Positions 1-8,329 are shown, counted from the stretch's first letter. The stretch: 13,479 nucleotides of DNA from Paracoccaceae bacterium (GCA_003565055.1 PXDM01000434.1:1-13479); one strand, 5' to 3'. Made by a program: numbers and translations. Notes: a model not told the origin generated them from the sequence alone.

Positions 1-158
1 CGCATGGTCACGGATTTACCCGAGCCGGATTCGCCGATCAGCGCGACCGCCTCGCCTTCGGCAATGTCGAGCGAGACATCATTGACCGCGCGCACCGGCC
101 GCGTGCCGCCGGTAAAGGTGACACCGAGGTTCTTGATGGAAAGGAACGGGGCGGTCAT
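1..158 (-). CDS. dppD: Peptide ABC importer ATPase, DppD/OppD type (N-terminal fragment)
   Basis: Partial gene: only the first 52 residues lie in the window and the rest runs off the left edge. The N-terminus (MTAPFLSIKNLGVTF) leads into a Walker A motif, GESGSGKS followed by VTM, near residues 42-52. The Ser-Gly-Ser form followed by V-T is typical of the D-type ATPase of oligopeptide/dipeptide importers, whereas the neighbouring ATPase has the F-type form GESGCGKST. In the family the D and F subunits form the cytoplasmic heterodimer that hydrolyses ATP to drive import through the B/C permease pair. The ATG shares an ATGA with the stop codon of the upstream ATPase gene, so the two are probably translationally coupled. 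The D assignment rests on the N-terminus only; the substrate is unknown. Confidence 0.85.
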   Translation of the reverse strand, partial: MTAPFLSIKNLGVTFTGGTRPVRAVNDVSLDIAEGEAVALIGESGSGKSVTM

Positions 159-1171
159 TCGGCGGCCTCCTTCGCGTTGGGCGCAGTGTAGCCGGAAGCC
201 GGGTCATGCGCGTGGCAGGCCACCAGATGTTTCGCGGCGCGCTGGGTCAGCGCAGGCTCCGCCCCGCCGCAGATGGGCGAGACGACCGGGCAGCGCGTGT
301 GGAAGCGGCAGCCCGACGGCGGGTCGATGGGGTTCGGCGGATCGCCGGTCAGCGCAGGCTCCATCGTGCGGTTGTCGGGGTCCATCGACGGCATCGACGA
401 CAGAAGCGCGCGGGAATAGGGGTGCAGCGGGTTGTCGTAGAGCGCTTCCGCATCGCCGATTTCCGCGACCTGCCCGAGATACATCACCATCACCCGGTCC
501 GAGACGAAACGCACCACATTCAGGTCATGGCTGATGAAGATATAGGTCAGCCCGAATTCTTCCTTCAGATCCGCGAGCAGGTTGAGCACCTGTGCCTCCA
601 CGGATTTGTCGAGCGCCGAGACCGCTTCATCGAGGATGATCACCCGCGGGCGCAGCGCGAGCGCGCGGGCGATATTGACGCGTTGGCGCTGCCCGCCCGA
701 CAGCTCATGCGGGTAACGTCCCGCGAAACGTGCCGGATCGAGCCCGACCCGGTTGAGCAGATCATGCGTCCGCGCCAGCGCCTCGGCTGCGGGCGTGCCA
801 TGGACTTTCGCGCCGAAGGCGATGTTATCCTCGATGGTCAGGCGCGGATTGAGCGAGGAATAGCTGTCCTGAAACACCATCTGCACTTGTCGCCGATACG
901 CTTTCAGCGGCAATTCCGGGCTGCCCACGAGTTTGCCGTCGAAATAGAGCGCGCCGTCATCCGGCGCGATCAGATGCATCAGCAGCCGTGCCGTGGTGGA
1001 TTTGCCACAGCCGGATTCGCCCACGACACCGAGTGTTTCGCCCTCGAAGACCTCAAGATTGACGCCATCGACTGCGTGAACATTCTTGACCGTGCGGCCA
1101 AGGATACCGCCCTTGATCGGGAAGTATTTGCGCAGGCCGCGCACGGTCATGATTGCGTTTTCTGTGCTCAT
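155..1171 (-). CDS. dppF: Peptide ABC importer ATPase, DppF/OppF type
   Basis: A 338-residue cytoplasmic ATPase of the oligopeptide/dipeptide importer family. Visible motifs are Walker A GESGCGKST (51-59), the Q-loop Gln near 101, the ABC signature LSGGQRQR (157-164), Walker B VIILDE (177-182) and the H-loop His near 215. A C-terminal oligopeptide-importer extension begins at NPLHPYSRALL (about 248) and carries Cys at 288, 294, 301 and 319; a Cys-containing tail is usual in this family. The N-terminus (LRKYFPIKGGILGR, then HAVDGV) is typical of F-type subunits. The frame is open up to 1315, but the ATG at 1171 is chosen because a strong GGAGGTG precedes it, it overlaps the permease stop as ATGA, and the upstream extension would lie inside the permease gene. 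It is fourth in an A-B-C-F-D operon. Confidence 0.93.
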   Translation of the reverse strand: MSTENAIMTVRGLRKYFPIKGGILGRTVKNVHAVDGVNLEVFEGETLGVVGESGCGKSTTARLLMHLIAPDDGALYFDGKLVGSPELPLKAYRRQVQMVFQDSYSSLNPRLTIEDNIAFGAKVHGTPAAEALARTHDLLNRVGLDPARFAGRYPHELSGGQRQRVNIARALALRPRVIILDEAVSALDKSVEAQVLNLLADLKEEFGLTYIFISHDLNVVRFVSDRVMVMYLGQVAEIGDAEALYDNPLHPYSRALLSSMPSMDPDNRTMEPALTGDPPNPIDPPSGCRFHTRCPVVSPICGGAEPALTQRAAKHLVACHAHDPASGYTAPNAKEAAE

Positions 1172-2052
1172 TGGCGCACCTCCATGGCAGACCGCAGCCC
1201 GTCCGACAGCAGGTTGAAGGAAATCGAGACCATGAAGATCATCAGACCCGGCAGGGCCGCGACCCAGGGCTGCACATAGATCGCCGTGCGCAGCGTGTTC
1301 AGCATCAGACCCCATTCCGGGCTTGGCGGTCGCACCCCGAGGCCGAGGAAGGAGAGACCCGAGGCGAGGATCATGCTCACCGCGATGAGCGAGGTCGCAT
1401 AGACGAAGATCGGCCCGAGCACATTGCCCAGCACATGCACGCGCACAATGGTGAAGGCACCCGCACCCGAGGCGCGCGCGGCCTCGATGAAATCCGACGA
1501 CCGCAGGCGGGTGGTGACGGATTCCGCGACCCGCGCGATGGGGGGGATGAAGACGACGGTCAGCGAAAACAGCGCATTGCCAAGCCCCGCGCCTAACGCG
1601 CCCGACAGCGCCACGGCGAGCAGGACCGAGGGGAACGCGTAGAACACATCGACCGTGCGCATGATCAGCGTATTGGTCCAGCCGCCGGCATAGCCTGCGA
1701 TGATGCCGATGGCCGAGCCGAAAATGAAGGCCAGCACCACTGGCGTCACCCCCATCAGCAGCGAGAGTCGCCCGCCCCAGATCAGCCGCGAGAGCATGTC
1801 GCGGCCCAGCTCATCCGTGCCCAGCAGATGCCCTTCGGTGCCGATGGGACGCAGCCGGTTGATCAACCGTCCCTCCAGCGGGTCCATGGGCGCGATTAGC
1901 GGGGCGAAGATCGCCGCCAGTGTCAGCAGGATCAGCACTGCCGCCGCTGCCATCGCGGTCTTGTCGCGCACCAGCCGCGCGCCGACATTCTGCCAGTATC
2001 CGGCGCTGCGCACAGCGGGGATAATGGGTGTGGTCATGGTTGCATCAGCCAT
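1168..2052 (-). CDS. dppC: Peptide ABC importer permease, DppC/OppC type
   Basis: A 294-residue inner-membrane permease. The N-terminus has a short cytoplasmic segment and a first membrane helix (about 33-55), then the conserved stretch HLLGTDELGRDMLSR (76-90), characteristic of C-type permeases of peptide importers. Further hydrophobic helices follow. The cytoplasmic EAA coupling loop, which contacts the ATPases, is visible at 190-212 (EAARASGAGAF...), and the FLGLG...PEWG motif lies near 235-248. With the B subunit it forms the transmembrane channel. The ATG at 2052 is preceded by AAGAGG with suitable spacing; an internal Met six residues on is possible but less supported. The start lies five bases after the dppB stop, and the stop overlaps the next start as ATGA. 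Confidence 0.93.
   Translation of the reverse strand: MADATMTTPIIPAVRSAGYWQNVGARLVRDKTAMAAAAVLILLTLAAIFAPLIAPMDPLEGRLINRLRPIGTEGHLLGTDELGRDMLSRLIWGGRLSLLMGVTPVVLAFIFGSAIGIIAGYAGGWTNTLIMRTVDVFYAFPSVLLAVALSGALGAGLGNALFSLTVVFIPPIARVAESVTTRLRSSDFIEAARASGAGAFTIVRVHVLGNVLGPIFVYATSLIAVSMILASGLSFLGLGVRPPSPEWGLMLNTLRTAIYVQPWVAALPGLMIFMVSISFNLLSDGLRSAMEVRQ
1177..1183 (-). promoter_or_regulatory. Strong ribosome binding site that fixes the dppF start
   Basis: GGAGGTG on the minus strand, five bases before the ATG at 1171, inside the end of the preceding permease gene. It supports a start at 1171 over the upstream in-frame starts. Confidence 0.75.
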
Positions 2053-2057
2053 CTGCG

Positions 2058-3008
2058 TTACCTCTTGATGCGCGGATCAAGCGCGCTTTGCAGGATGTCG
2101 ACCGCGAGGTTCAGCACGACGAAGAACATCGCCAGCACGAGGATCGTGCCCTGCAGAAGCGGCAGGTCGCGCTGGAAAATGGCGGAGTTCAGCAGCATCC
2201 CGGTGCCGGGCCAGCTGAACACGGTCTCGATCAGGATCGAGCCGCCCAGCAGATAGCCAAGCTGCACGCCCATCACTGCGAGCGCCGTGGGCGCTGCGTT
2301 CTTGACGACATGCAGGAAGACGCCGAATTCCGACAGACCGCGCGCGCGCAACCCGATAACGAATTCCTGCGCGAGAATCTCGGCCACCAGCGCGCGGACA
2401 GTGCGCGCGATGATGCCCATGGGGATCACGCTCATGGTGATCGCAGGCAGGATCATGTAGCGCAGATGCTCAGCGTCAAATTTCCACTGGCTCGATCCGC
2501 CCGGACCGGCCCCGGCTGCCGGCAACCAGCCCAGCTGCGCCGAGAAGATGATCACCAGCACCATGCCCAGCCAGTAATGCGGGACTGAGACGCCGAAGAC
2601 CGCTGCCGCCGAGGCGGCCTTGTCCAGCGGCGAATTGCTGAAATAGCCTGCGACGAAGCCGAAGAAACAGCCCAGCACGAAGCCGATCACCGTCGCGACC
2701 GACGCCAGCATCAGCGTATTGCCGACCGCGCGCATCACTTCGGTCGTCACGGGGCGGCCTGTCGCGATGGATGTGCCCAGATCCCCCTGCAAGGCGCGGC
2801 TGAGCCAGAGGAAGAACTGCTCGGGATAGCTGCGGTCGAACCCGTAGAGCACGCGCAGCCGGTCCTGCAATTCCACCGAGGCATCAGCGGGCAGGATCGA
2901 GATCAGCGGATCACCGGGCGAGATATGGACAAGGGCGAAACAGACCACCGAGACGCCCAAGAGCACAGGGGCCGTGTAGATGATCCGTCGCAAGCTGTAG
3001 CCAAGCAT
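2058..3008 (-). CDS. dppB: Peptide ABC importer permease, DppB/OppB type
   Basis: A 316-residue inner-membrane permease. Helix 1 (about 8-29) is followed by HISPGDP (28-34), a hallmark of B-type peptide permeases, then a periplasmic region and about five further hydrophobic helices (near 97-122, 134-160, 184-205, 240-262 and 284-306). The EAA-type coupling loop is at about 217-240 (IGLRARGLSEFGV...), and the protein ends in LDPRIKR, as many relatives do. It pairs with the C subunit to form the translocation path. AGGAG lies seven bases before the ATG at 3008. It is separated from the binding-protein gene by about 70 bases containing a strong GC hairpin, and followed at five bases by dppC. Confidence 0.94.
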   Translation of the reverse strand: MLGYSLRRIIYTAPVLLGVSVVCFALVHISPGDPLISILPADASVELQDRLRVLYGFDRSYPEQFFLWLSRALQGDLGTSIATGRPVTTEVMRAVGNTLMLASVATVIGFVLGCFFGFVAGYFSNSPLDKAASAAAVFGVSVPHYWLGMVLVIIFSAQLGWLPAAGAGPGGSSQWKFDAEHLRYMILPAITMSVIPMGIIARTVRALVAEILAQEFVIGLRARGLSEFGVFLHVVKNAAPTALAVMGVQLGYLLGGSILIETVFSWPGTGMLLNSAIFQRDLPLLQGTILVLAMFFVVLNLAVDILQSALDPRIKR

Positions 3009-3044
3009 GGGCGCGCTCCTTTTCGGCGTGGCGGCTGAAAGCGC

Positions 3045-3071
3045 AAGGCCCCGGCGCGGGTCCGGGGCCTT
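3045..3071 (-). terminator. GC-rich intercistronic hairpin between dppA and dppB (attenuator or mRNA stabiliser)
   Basis: A perfect 10-base-pair stem (3045-3054 with 3062-3071; arm AAGGCCCCGG) and a 7-base loop, lying 8 bases after the stop codon of the binding-protein gene. No run of T follows it in the direction of transcription (GCGCTTTCAG), so it is not a standard full terminator. Partial termination, or protection of the upstream transcript from 3' exonucleases, is the more likely role. This is inferred from structure and position. Confidence 0.65.
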
Positions 3072-3079
3072 GGTCGGGT

Positions 3080-4708
3080 TTACTCCATGCCCATCGGGGC
3101 GATGTCGATGAACCAGCTTCTGGGCTGGACCACGCCGGTCACGCGGCTCGACATGGCGCGCGGCCCGGTGTCATGCGCGACCCAGACGAAGGGCGCTTCC
3201 TCGACGATGCGGGTATGCAGCGCGGCCAGCGCCTCGTCACGCTCCGCTTCGTCAAAGGCCGTGCGCGCGGAGGCGATCAGCCCGTCGAATTCGTCATTGC
3301 CGAAATAGCCCCAGTTGTTCGACACTGGCGGGAAGGTCTGGGTCGAGGTGAAGCGCACCATTCCGAAGAACGGGTCCATCGTGGAGAAGCTGACATTGAT
3401 CGCATCCGCGCCATTGGCGGATTCGTCCGTGGCCCCGCGCCGCCAGTTGGTAAAGACCGTGTTCCATTCGATCACATCCAGCTGGACGTCGAAATAGCAG
3501 TCGCGCAGGGATTGCTGCAGATATTCGTTCATCGGGATGGGCTGCATCTGACCCGAGCCAGAGGCCGAGGTCTGTACCCGCACTTGCAGCCGGTTATCTG
3601 CGGAGAAACCGGCCTCACTCATAAGGCGCTGGGCTTCTTCCAGATCATAGCGGATGTCGAAAGACGGATTGCCGAACCAGGGATGGCCGGGCTCGTAGGA
3701 GCCTTTGGGCGCGCCCATCATGCCACCCAGCAGGATCGACAGTTCTTCGCGGTCGAAACACAGATTGGCCGCATGGCGCACACGCTGGTCAAGCCAGGGC
3801 GAGCCTTCGGCGAAGGAGAGCTGCCAGGGCCAGACATGCGGCTGGGGATTGGAATAGATCGTGAAGCCGCGCGCTTCGATCTGGGGCATGGAATCGGGCG
3901 AAGGCGCTTCGATCCAGTCCACCTGACCGGATAGAAGGGCTGCCGTGCGCGCATTGGCTTCGGGCAGCGGCACCAGAACAACGCCATCCAGTGTCGAAGT
4001 GCGGGCCGGGTTCCAGTAGTTTTCGTTGGGCACCATTTCCAGCCGTTCGCGCGGGGCGAAGGCGGTCACGCGGAAGGGGCCGGAGCCCGAGGGATCGGCC
4101 GCAAATGCGGCCCAGGCGGCCTCAGCATTGCCGGTTTCCTCGAATTTCGCCTGCCAATGCGTGGGCGAGGCCATGAAGAGGTTGGTGAGGTTGATCGGCA
4201 GGAAGCTGTCAGGCTCCGATGTGGTCAGCTCGACCGTGAATTCGTCGATCACCTGCGCCGAACGCAGCGTCGGCATCCGCGATGCGGTCACGCCCACCTG
4301 ACTGGCGTCGAAATGCGGCGCGTCCTCATCGAGCACTTTCTGCACGTTCCAGACCACGGCCTCGGCATTGAAGGGGCTGCCGTCATGGAAAGTCACATCA
4401 TCGCGCAGGTTGAAAATCCATTTCGTGGTGTCATCGGGGTTCACTTCCCAGCTTGTCGCCAGACCCGGAATCACCACCGAAGGCTCGGTTTCCGAGCTCA
4501 GATCCCATTCGGTCAGGCTGTCATAGATGGTGATGCCGGTGAAGCGGTTGCCCTCAAAGCCCTGATCGGGCTGGCCCAATGTGCGCGGAATATCGGCAGC
4601 GGTCATGCCGATGCGTAAAATCTTGTCCTGGGCGAGCGCCGCCCCTGCGCCAGTCAGCACTGAGCTTGCCAAGAGGGCCGCGATCAGTTTCGTTGTGGTA
4701 TGCGCCAT
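3080..4708 (-). CDS. dppA: Peptide-type ABC importer periplasmic binding protein (SBP family 5)
   Basis: A 542-residue extracytoplasmic solute-binding protein of the family 5 (DppA/OppA/GsiB) type. The N-terminus is a Sec signal peptide: charged MAHTTTK, a hydrophobic core, and a cleavage-like ALA-QD at residues 24-28. The mature protein starts with KILRIGMTAADIPRTL and has family features such as the VIPGLATSWEV segment, FNLRDDVTFHDGSPF and DLEEAQRLMSEAGFS. No lipobox Cys is seen, so it should be soluble in the periplasm. The ATG at 4708 is chosen over the upstream in-frame start at 4780: GGGAGA lies seven bases before it, and the signal peptide begins there. It is the first gene of the importer operon and delivers substrate to DppB/C. 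The ligand (peptide, glutathione, opine or sugar-like) cannot be told from sequence, so the dpp symbol marks the family rather than a proven substrate. Confidence 0.92.
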   Translation of the reverse strand: MAHTTTKLIAALLASSVLTGAGAALAQDKILRIGMTAADIPRTLGQPDQGFEGNRFTGITIYDSLTEWDLSSETEPSVVIPGLATSWEVNPDDTTKWIFNLRDDVTFHDGSPFNAEAVVWNVQKVLDEDAPHFDASQVGVTASRMPTLRSAQVIDEFTVELTTSEPDSFLPINLTNLFMASPTHWQAKFEETGNAEAAWAAFAADPSGSGPFRVTAFAPRERLEMVPNENYWNPARTSTLDGVVLVPLPEANARTAALLSGQVDWIEAPSPDSMPQIEARGFTIYSNPQPHVWPWQLSFAEGSPWLDQRVRHAANLCFDREELSILLGGMMGAPKGSYEPGHPWFGNPSFDIRYDLEEAQRLMSEAGFSADNRLQVRVQTSASGSGQMQPIPMNEYLQQSLRDCYFDVQLDVIEWNTVFTNWRRGATDESANGADAINVSFSTMDPFFGMVRFTSTQTFPPVSNNWGYFGNDEFDGLIASARTAFDEAERDEALAALHTRIVEEAPFVWVAHDTGPRAMSSRVTGVVQPRSWFIDIAPMGME

Positions 4709-4715
4709 GAATATT

Positions 4716-4721
4716 TCTCCC
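4716..4721 (-). promoter_or_regulatory. Ribosome binding site that fixes the dppA start
   Basis: GGGAGA on the minus strand, seven bases before the ATG at 4708. It supports this ATG, which begins the signal peptide, over upstream in-frame starts. Confidence 0.65.
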
Positions 4722-4758
4722 ATGTGGACATGCCCTGAAGCGGCACTGTCTCTTGGTT

Positions 4759-4780
4759 TTGACAACAAGATTGTTGACAA
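4759..4780. promoter_or_regulatory. Operator-like inverted repeat upstream of dppA
   Basis: Two 10-base arms (TTGACAACAA and TTGTTGACAA) flank a 2-base centre, matching at 9 of 10 positions when inverted. The right arm (4771-4780) itself fits TTGT-N2-ACAA, a pattern bound by many GntR/FCD-type regulators. It lies about 50-70 bases before the dppA start, a typical place for a repressor site. No regulator gene is visible in the window, so the binding protein is unknown. Confidence 0.45.
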
Positions 4781-4793
4781 TCTCAGGATTGCG

Positions 4794-4813
4794 CAGAGTC
4801 ACAACTCTGTCAA
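4794..4813 (-). promoter_or_regulatory. Second inverted repeat and possible -35 element upstream of dppA
   Basis: CAGAGT (4794-4799) and ACTCTG (4804-4809) form a perfect 6-base inverted repeat around CACA. A consensus -35 hexamer TTGACA reads on the minus strand at 4813-4808, overlapping the repeat. Seventeen bases downstream is AATCCT, a poor -10 match, so the promoter is tentative. The region is AT-rich compared with the flanking genes, as expected for a promoter. Confidence 0.3.
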
Positions 4814-4930
4814 AACTTATTATCGCTTTGTTAATTCGCATCGCGCGCGTGGCCCGGAGCGCTCAGTGGATGATCACGCGCAGGCGAGATTGCTCAGTGC
4901 TTGGGCAGATGCTGAATCTCCGCGCGCCCC

Positions 4931-7900
4931 TCAGAGCGTGCGCAGGTCATGGATCTGCGCCTTTGGGCAGGCCGCGCGGGCGATGTCGCACAGATGCGCG
5001 TGATGGGTCAGGTAGATCACCTGCCCGCGCTGCGCCATCTGCCCCAGCAGGCGGAAGGCAGCCTCGGAGCGGGTATCGTCGAAGGTCTCGAAAATATCGT
5101 CAGCGATGAAGGGGACCGTCGGGCGGCTGGCGGCGAATTCGTGAAACCCCGCTGCGCGCAGCGCCAGATAGAGCTGGAAACGCGTGCCTTTGGAGAGCGT
5201 CCTGACCTCTTTCGTGGCCCCGCCCGCAAGCTGCGCCATGAGCACATCATCGGCCCCGTCCGCCCGCGTAACAAGCCCCACATAGCGCCCCCCGGTCAGC
5301 ATCGCAAAGGCATCGGAGGCCCGCGCCATCATGCTGGAGCGATGCGTGTCGCGGTAGCGCCGCAAGGCGTGCTCCACAGCGATGATCCCGGCCTGCCGCG
5401 CGAGAAACTGCTGCGCTTCTTCGCTGATCTGCTCGATCAGCGTCTGCCGCTCTGCGTCGATTCGCGCGGCCGCGCCGTCATGGCTGACTGTGTCCACCGC
5501 CTTTTGCGCTGCGGCGAGGGTCGCATAGGCGTCCTGCTGCGCGGCTTCGAGCGCCTTGAGCATCACGTCGAGATCATTGAGCGCGATTTCGGTCGCAGAT
5601 ACGTCGAGCGCGTCCAGCCGCGCGATCTCGGGCTCAAGCTCTGTGCAGCCGAGGGTTTGCGCCAGATCATCGCGCAGCGCCGCGCAGTCTTGCGCGATCT
5701 CGCGCGCCTTTGCGATGGCGGCAAGCGTTGCGGCGATCTCGCTGAGCGCCAGTGCGCCGAAACGCGCGCGCAATGGCTCCAGCCGGGCGTTCAGCGCGGT
5801 GCGGCGCGCAGTGATCTGCTCGGCGGCGCGCTGGGCTTCGGCATGCTCCTTTTGCAGCCGTGCGCGTTCGGTCATCTGCGCGCGCGCCGCCTGCAGGCGG
5901 TGGCGCAGCCGCGGCCAGAGTTGCGCGCCGCTGCCCTCGGGCGGCTCATCAAGGCTCTGGGCAATCGCGCGCAGGTCGTGATCAAACTGCGCGATGTCGC
6001 CCTGCATCCGCCCGATGCGCTGGGCCAGATCGCCCGCGCGCGTGTGATGTTCGGCAAGCGCGCGGGTCAGATCGAGGATCGCGCGCATCGCCACAGGCTC
6101 GGGCGCGGGGGTGCCGATCCAGCTTTGCGCGCAGAGCCGGTCCCACTCACCCTGCCAGATCGCGCGGGCCTCTTGCGCCTCGGCCAGAGCCGCTTCGCGC
6201 TGGGCCAGATCGCGCGCGCGCGCGGCGTGTTGGCGCAGGCTCGCAGCCTCGGCGAGCGCGGCTTCGGCTTCGGCCAGCAGACTCGCGAAATCGGCATCCT
6301 GCAAGCCGCGACCCAACGCGTCGAGCAGTTGCGAAAGCGCCCCGCTGGCGTCGTGCAACCGCGCGCGCAGGGCCGCGTCTTCGGCGCGGGCGCGGGTCTG
6401 TGCGGCCAAAGCCTCCAGCGCCGCATCACGCCGCGCCAGCCATGCGATGAAATCCGCGAGCGGGCGATGCTCCGCAGGGATCCCGAGCCCGGACCAGAGC
6501 GCTGCGACCCGCGCCTCCAGCGCTGCAAGCTGCGCCGCGATCTCGTCCCGCGCGGCTTCGGCTGTCGTCAGAGCGGCCTCGGTCTCGGCAATCCGGGCGA
6601 GCTTTTCGCCCTGTCGCGCCGCGTCGATCTGCAACGCGCGGATACGGTCATCAGCGGCCATGGCCTGCTCGAACGCCTCGGCGCTCTCAAGGCTGAGCGT
6701 GGATCTATGCACGCGCCACGCCCGGTCCCGCGCGGCACGCAGATCGGCCACATCCTCGGGGCGCAAAGACGCGGCCTGCGCGAGCCCCGCGCGGGCCTGC
6801 GCCACTTGCCCGCGCATCCCCGTCACCTGCGCCTGCGCATCGCGCAGCGCCTGCCCCGCCCCGGCCAGATCACGCGCCAAAGCGTCGAGATGCGCCCCGG
6901 AGGGCAGATCAAGCGCGCAAAGCGCCTCAGGCGAGCCGGACCATGGCGCGAGCGCATCCATCGCCGCCTGCAAAGCGCTGTCGGCGCGCGAAAGCTCGGT
7001 CTGAGCGTCCATGCGCAGGCGCAAGAGATCGGCGCGGCGCAGCTCCGCGACAAACGGGCCCAGCCGCGCGAGGGCGGTCTCATCCAGCGCGCCTGTCGCG
7101 GGGCCGTCGGGCATGGCCTGCTGCGCGCGTGCGAATTCGGCCTGTGCAGTCTCGGTCGTGCTGCGCAGCACTGCGTCCTCTTCCAACAGCGCGCCCAGCC
7201 GTGCCACTGTCGCGGCGGGCAGAAGTGCGTTCTCAGGCGTCAGATCGGCCCGGCCAAGACGTGCGACGAGCGCCGTCATCTGCGCGCGCAACTCCCCGGC
7301 CTCTGCCTGACGCTTGGGCAGGTCTTCGAGGCTCTTGGTCACCGCGCCGAAGCGCTGCTCCAGTTCGTCGATCTGGCCGCTCATCGCTTCGGCCTGCGCG
7401 TCTTCGCCCAGTGCCGCAATGGCCTGTTCAAGAGCGCTGACGCGCGCCTGCGCCACAGGCGCGAGCGCGTCGAGTTCGGCCTCCTCGCGCTGCCAGCCGG
7501 GCATGGCGTCGTGCCAATGATCGGGCAGATCCTGCACAGGCGGCAGTTTGGCGCGCTGCGCCTCGCGCTTGCGCAGCCGCGCCAGATCGCGCAGCGCGTC
7601 AAGGTCGCGGCGCAGCGTCTCGCGTTGCCGCCGGGTCGCTGCGCATCGGTCGCGGGCGGCAGTATATTGCGCTTCAGCTTCGGCCTTGGCGCTGCACAGC
7701 TTGCGCCAGTCCGAGGCTTTGAGATCGACCTCGCGCCGCTGCGCTTCCAGCGCGCGCAGCTGCGCCTTGTGGTCGTTGAGCGTGAATTTCCGCCCGCTGG
7801 GGCGGAACCATGCGCTGGCCTCGTCCTGCAGCGCGCGCAGCCCGTCGCTGAGCTCCGACAGACCTGCACTGGCCGAAAACAACAGCCGCCCCAGATCGCC

Positions 7901-8329
7901 CTCGCTCGACAGGATGCTCTCGCCGCCCTGCTCTAGCGTGTCATCATCGAGCGAGAACATCGTGGTATAGCTGGCCCGGTCAAGCCCGCCGAGCGCAGCG
8001 CCGAGGCTGGCTTCTGCCAGCGGCTGATCGCTCTGCGCATCCAGAAGCGTATTCGTCCGCCCCTTGATCCGCGCCAGATTCAGCGGGCCGGAAGCGGCGG
8101 TGATCTCCGCCTCGATCCGCAACGCACGGTAATCGTGCAGAAACCCGTATTGCGTCTGAGCCGGGAAGCCGAAGAGCAGGTCCAGCCAGGCCGAAAACAG
8201 CGTCGATTTCCCGGCCTCATTCGGGCCAAAGACCACATGCAGATCCGCGCCCTCGGGCGTCCGGGGCAGCACCAGCCGCGCATCGGTGAAATGGCCGTAG
8301 CGGATCAGCCCCAGCGCGTCGAGCCGCAT
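4931..8329 (-). CDS. yhaN: YhaN-like SMC/Rad50-type ATPase, partner of the YhaO-like nuclease
   Basis: A 1132-residue ATPase with split nucleotide-binding halves joined by a very long, Ala/Arg/Glu/Gln-rich helical region (roughly 170-1000) that should form coiled coils. The N-terminal half has MRLDALGLIRYGHF and Walker A GPNEAGKST (35-43), with the downstream segment FRPSGRKFTLND typical of YhaN proteins. The C-terminal half has LSKGTRFQLYLALR (from 1045), the YhaN form of the ABC signature, then Walker B VPFIADDIFE (1072-1081) and an H-loop TH (1108-1109). The family belongs to the RecF/SMC/Rad50 class that acts on DNA ends or breaks. The start shares one base with the yhaO stop (TGATG), implying coupled translation and a complex analogous to Rad50-Mre11 or SbcC-SbcD. 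It lacks the CxxC zinc hook I would expect in true SbcC/Rad50. The exact DNA substrate is unknown. Confidence 0.88.
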   Translation of the reverse strand: MRLDALGLIRYGHFTDARLVLPRTPEGADLHVVFGPNEAGKSTLFSAWLDLLFGFPAQTQYGFLHDYRALRIEAEITAASGPLNLARIKGRTNTLLDAQSDQPLAEASLGAALGGLDRASYTTMFSLDDDTLEQGGESILSSEGDLGRLLFSASAGLSELSDGLRALQDEASAWFRPSGRKFTLNDHKAQLRALEAQRREVDLKASDWRKLCSAKAEAEAQYTAARDRCAATRRQRETLRRDLDALRDLARLRKREAQRAKLPPVQDLPDHWHDAMPGWQREEAELDALAPVAQARVSALEQAIAALGEDAQAEAMSGQIDELEQRFGAVTKSLEDLPKRQAEAGELRAQMTALVARLGRADLTPENALLPAATVARLGALLEEDAVLRSTTETAQAEFARAQQAMPDGPATGALDETALARLGPFVAELRRADLLRLRMDAQTELSRADSALQAAMDALAPWSGSPEALCALDLPSGAHLDALARDLAGAGQALRDAQAQVTGMRGQVAQARAGLAQAASLRPEDVADLRAARDRAWRVHRSTLSLESAEAFEQAMAADDRIRALQIDAARQGEKLARIAETEAALTTAEAARDEIAAQLAALEARVAALWSGLGIPAEHRPLADFIAWLARRDAALEALAAQTRARAEDAALRARLHDASGALSQLLDALGRGLQDADFASLLAEAEAALAEAASLRQHAARARDLAQREAALAEAQEARAIWQGEWDRLCAQSWIGTPAPEPVAMRAILDLTRALAEHHTRAGDLAQRIGRMQGDIAQFDHDLRAIAQSLDEPPEGSGAQLWPRLRHRLQAARAQMTERARLQKEHAEAQRAAEQITARRTALNARLEPLRARFGALALSEIAATLAAIAKAREIAQDCAALRDDLAQTLGCTELEPEIARLDALDVSATEIALNDLDVMLKALEAAQQDAYATLAAAQKAVDTVSHDGAAARIDAERQTLIEQISEEAQQFLARQAGIIAVEHALRRYRDTHRSSMMARASDAFAMLTGGRYVGLVTRADGADDVLMAQLAGGATKEVRTLSKGTRFQLYLALRAAGFHEFAASRPTVPFIADDIFETFDDTRSEAAFRLLGQMAQRGQVIYLTHHAHLCDIARAACPKAQIHDLRTL

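Larger units (their letters stand above)
4709..4930. other. Gene-free region between yhaN and dppA
   Basis: About 220 bases. The half near dppA holds the two inverted repeats and the candidate -35 element. The half near yhaN has an 8-base direct repeat GCTCAGTG (near 4860 and 4892) but no hairpin with a T-run, so no clear terminator for yhaN is seen. Confidence 0.6.

Noticed and set aside
206..1279. A 357-codon plus-strand frame opposite the dppF-type ATPase
   Set aside because: Shadow of a well-supported ABC ATPase gene; Arg/His-rich composition and no recognisable motif.
1172..1315. A 48-residue upstream extension of the dppF-type ATPase
   Set aside because: It lies wholly within the permease gene, has no family similarity, and a strong GGAGG precedes the ATG at 1171.
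4949..7936. A 995-codon open frame on the plus strand, antisense to yhaN
   Set aside because: It mirrors a long GC-rich coding gene; the translation is rich in Arg, Gly and Leu without domains, and the minus-strand frame has clear ATPase motifs.
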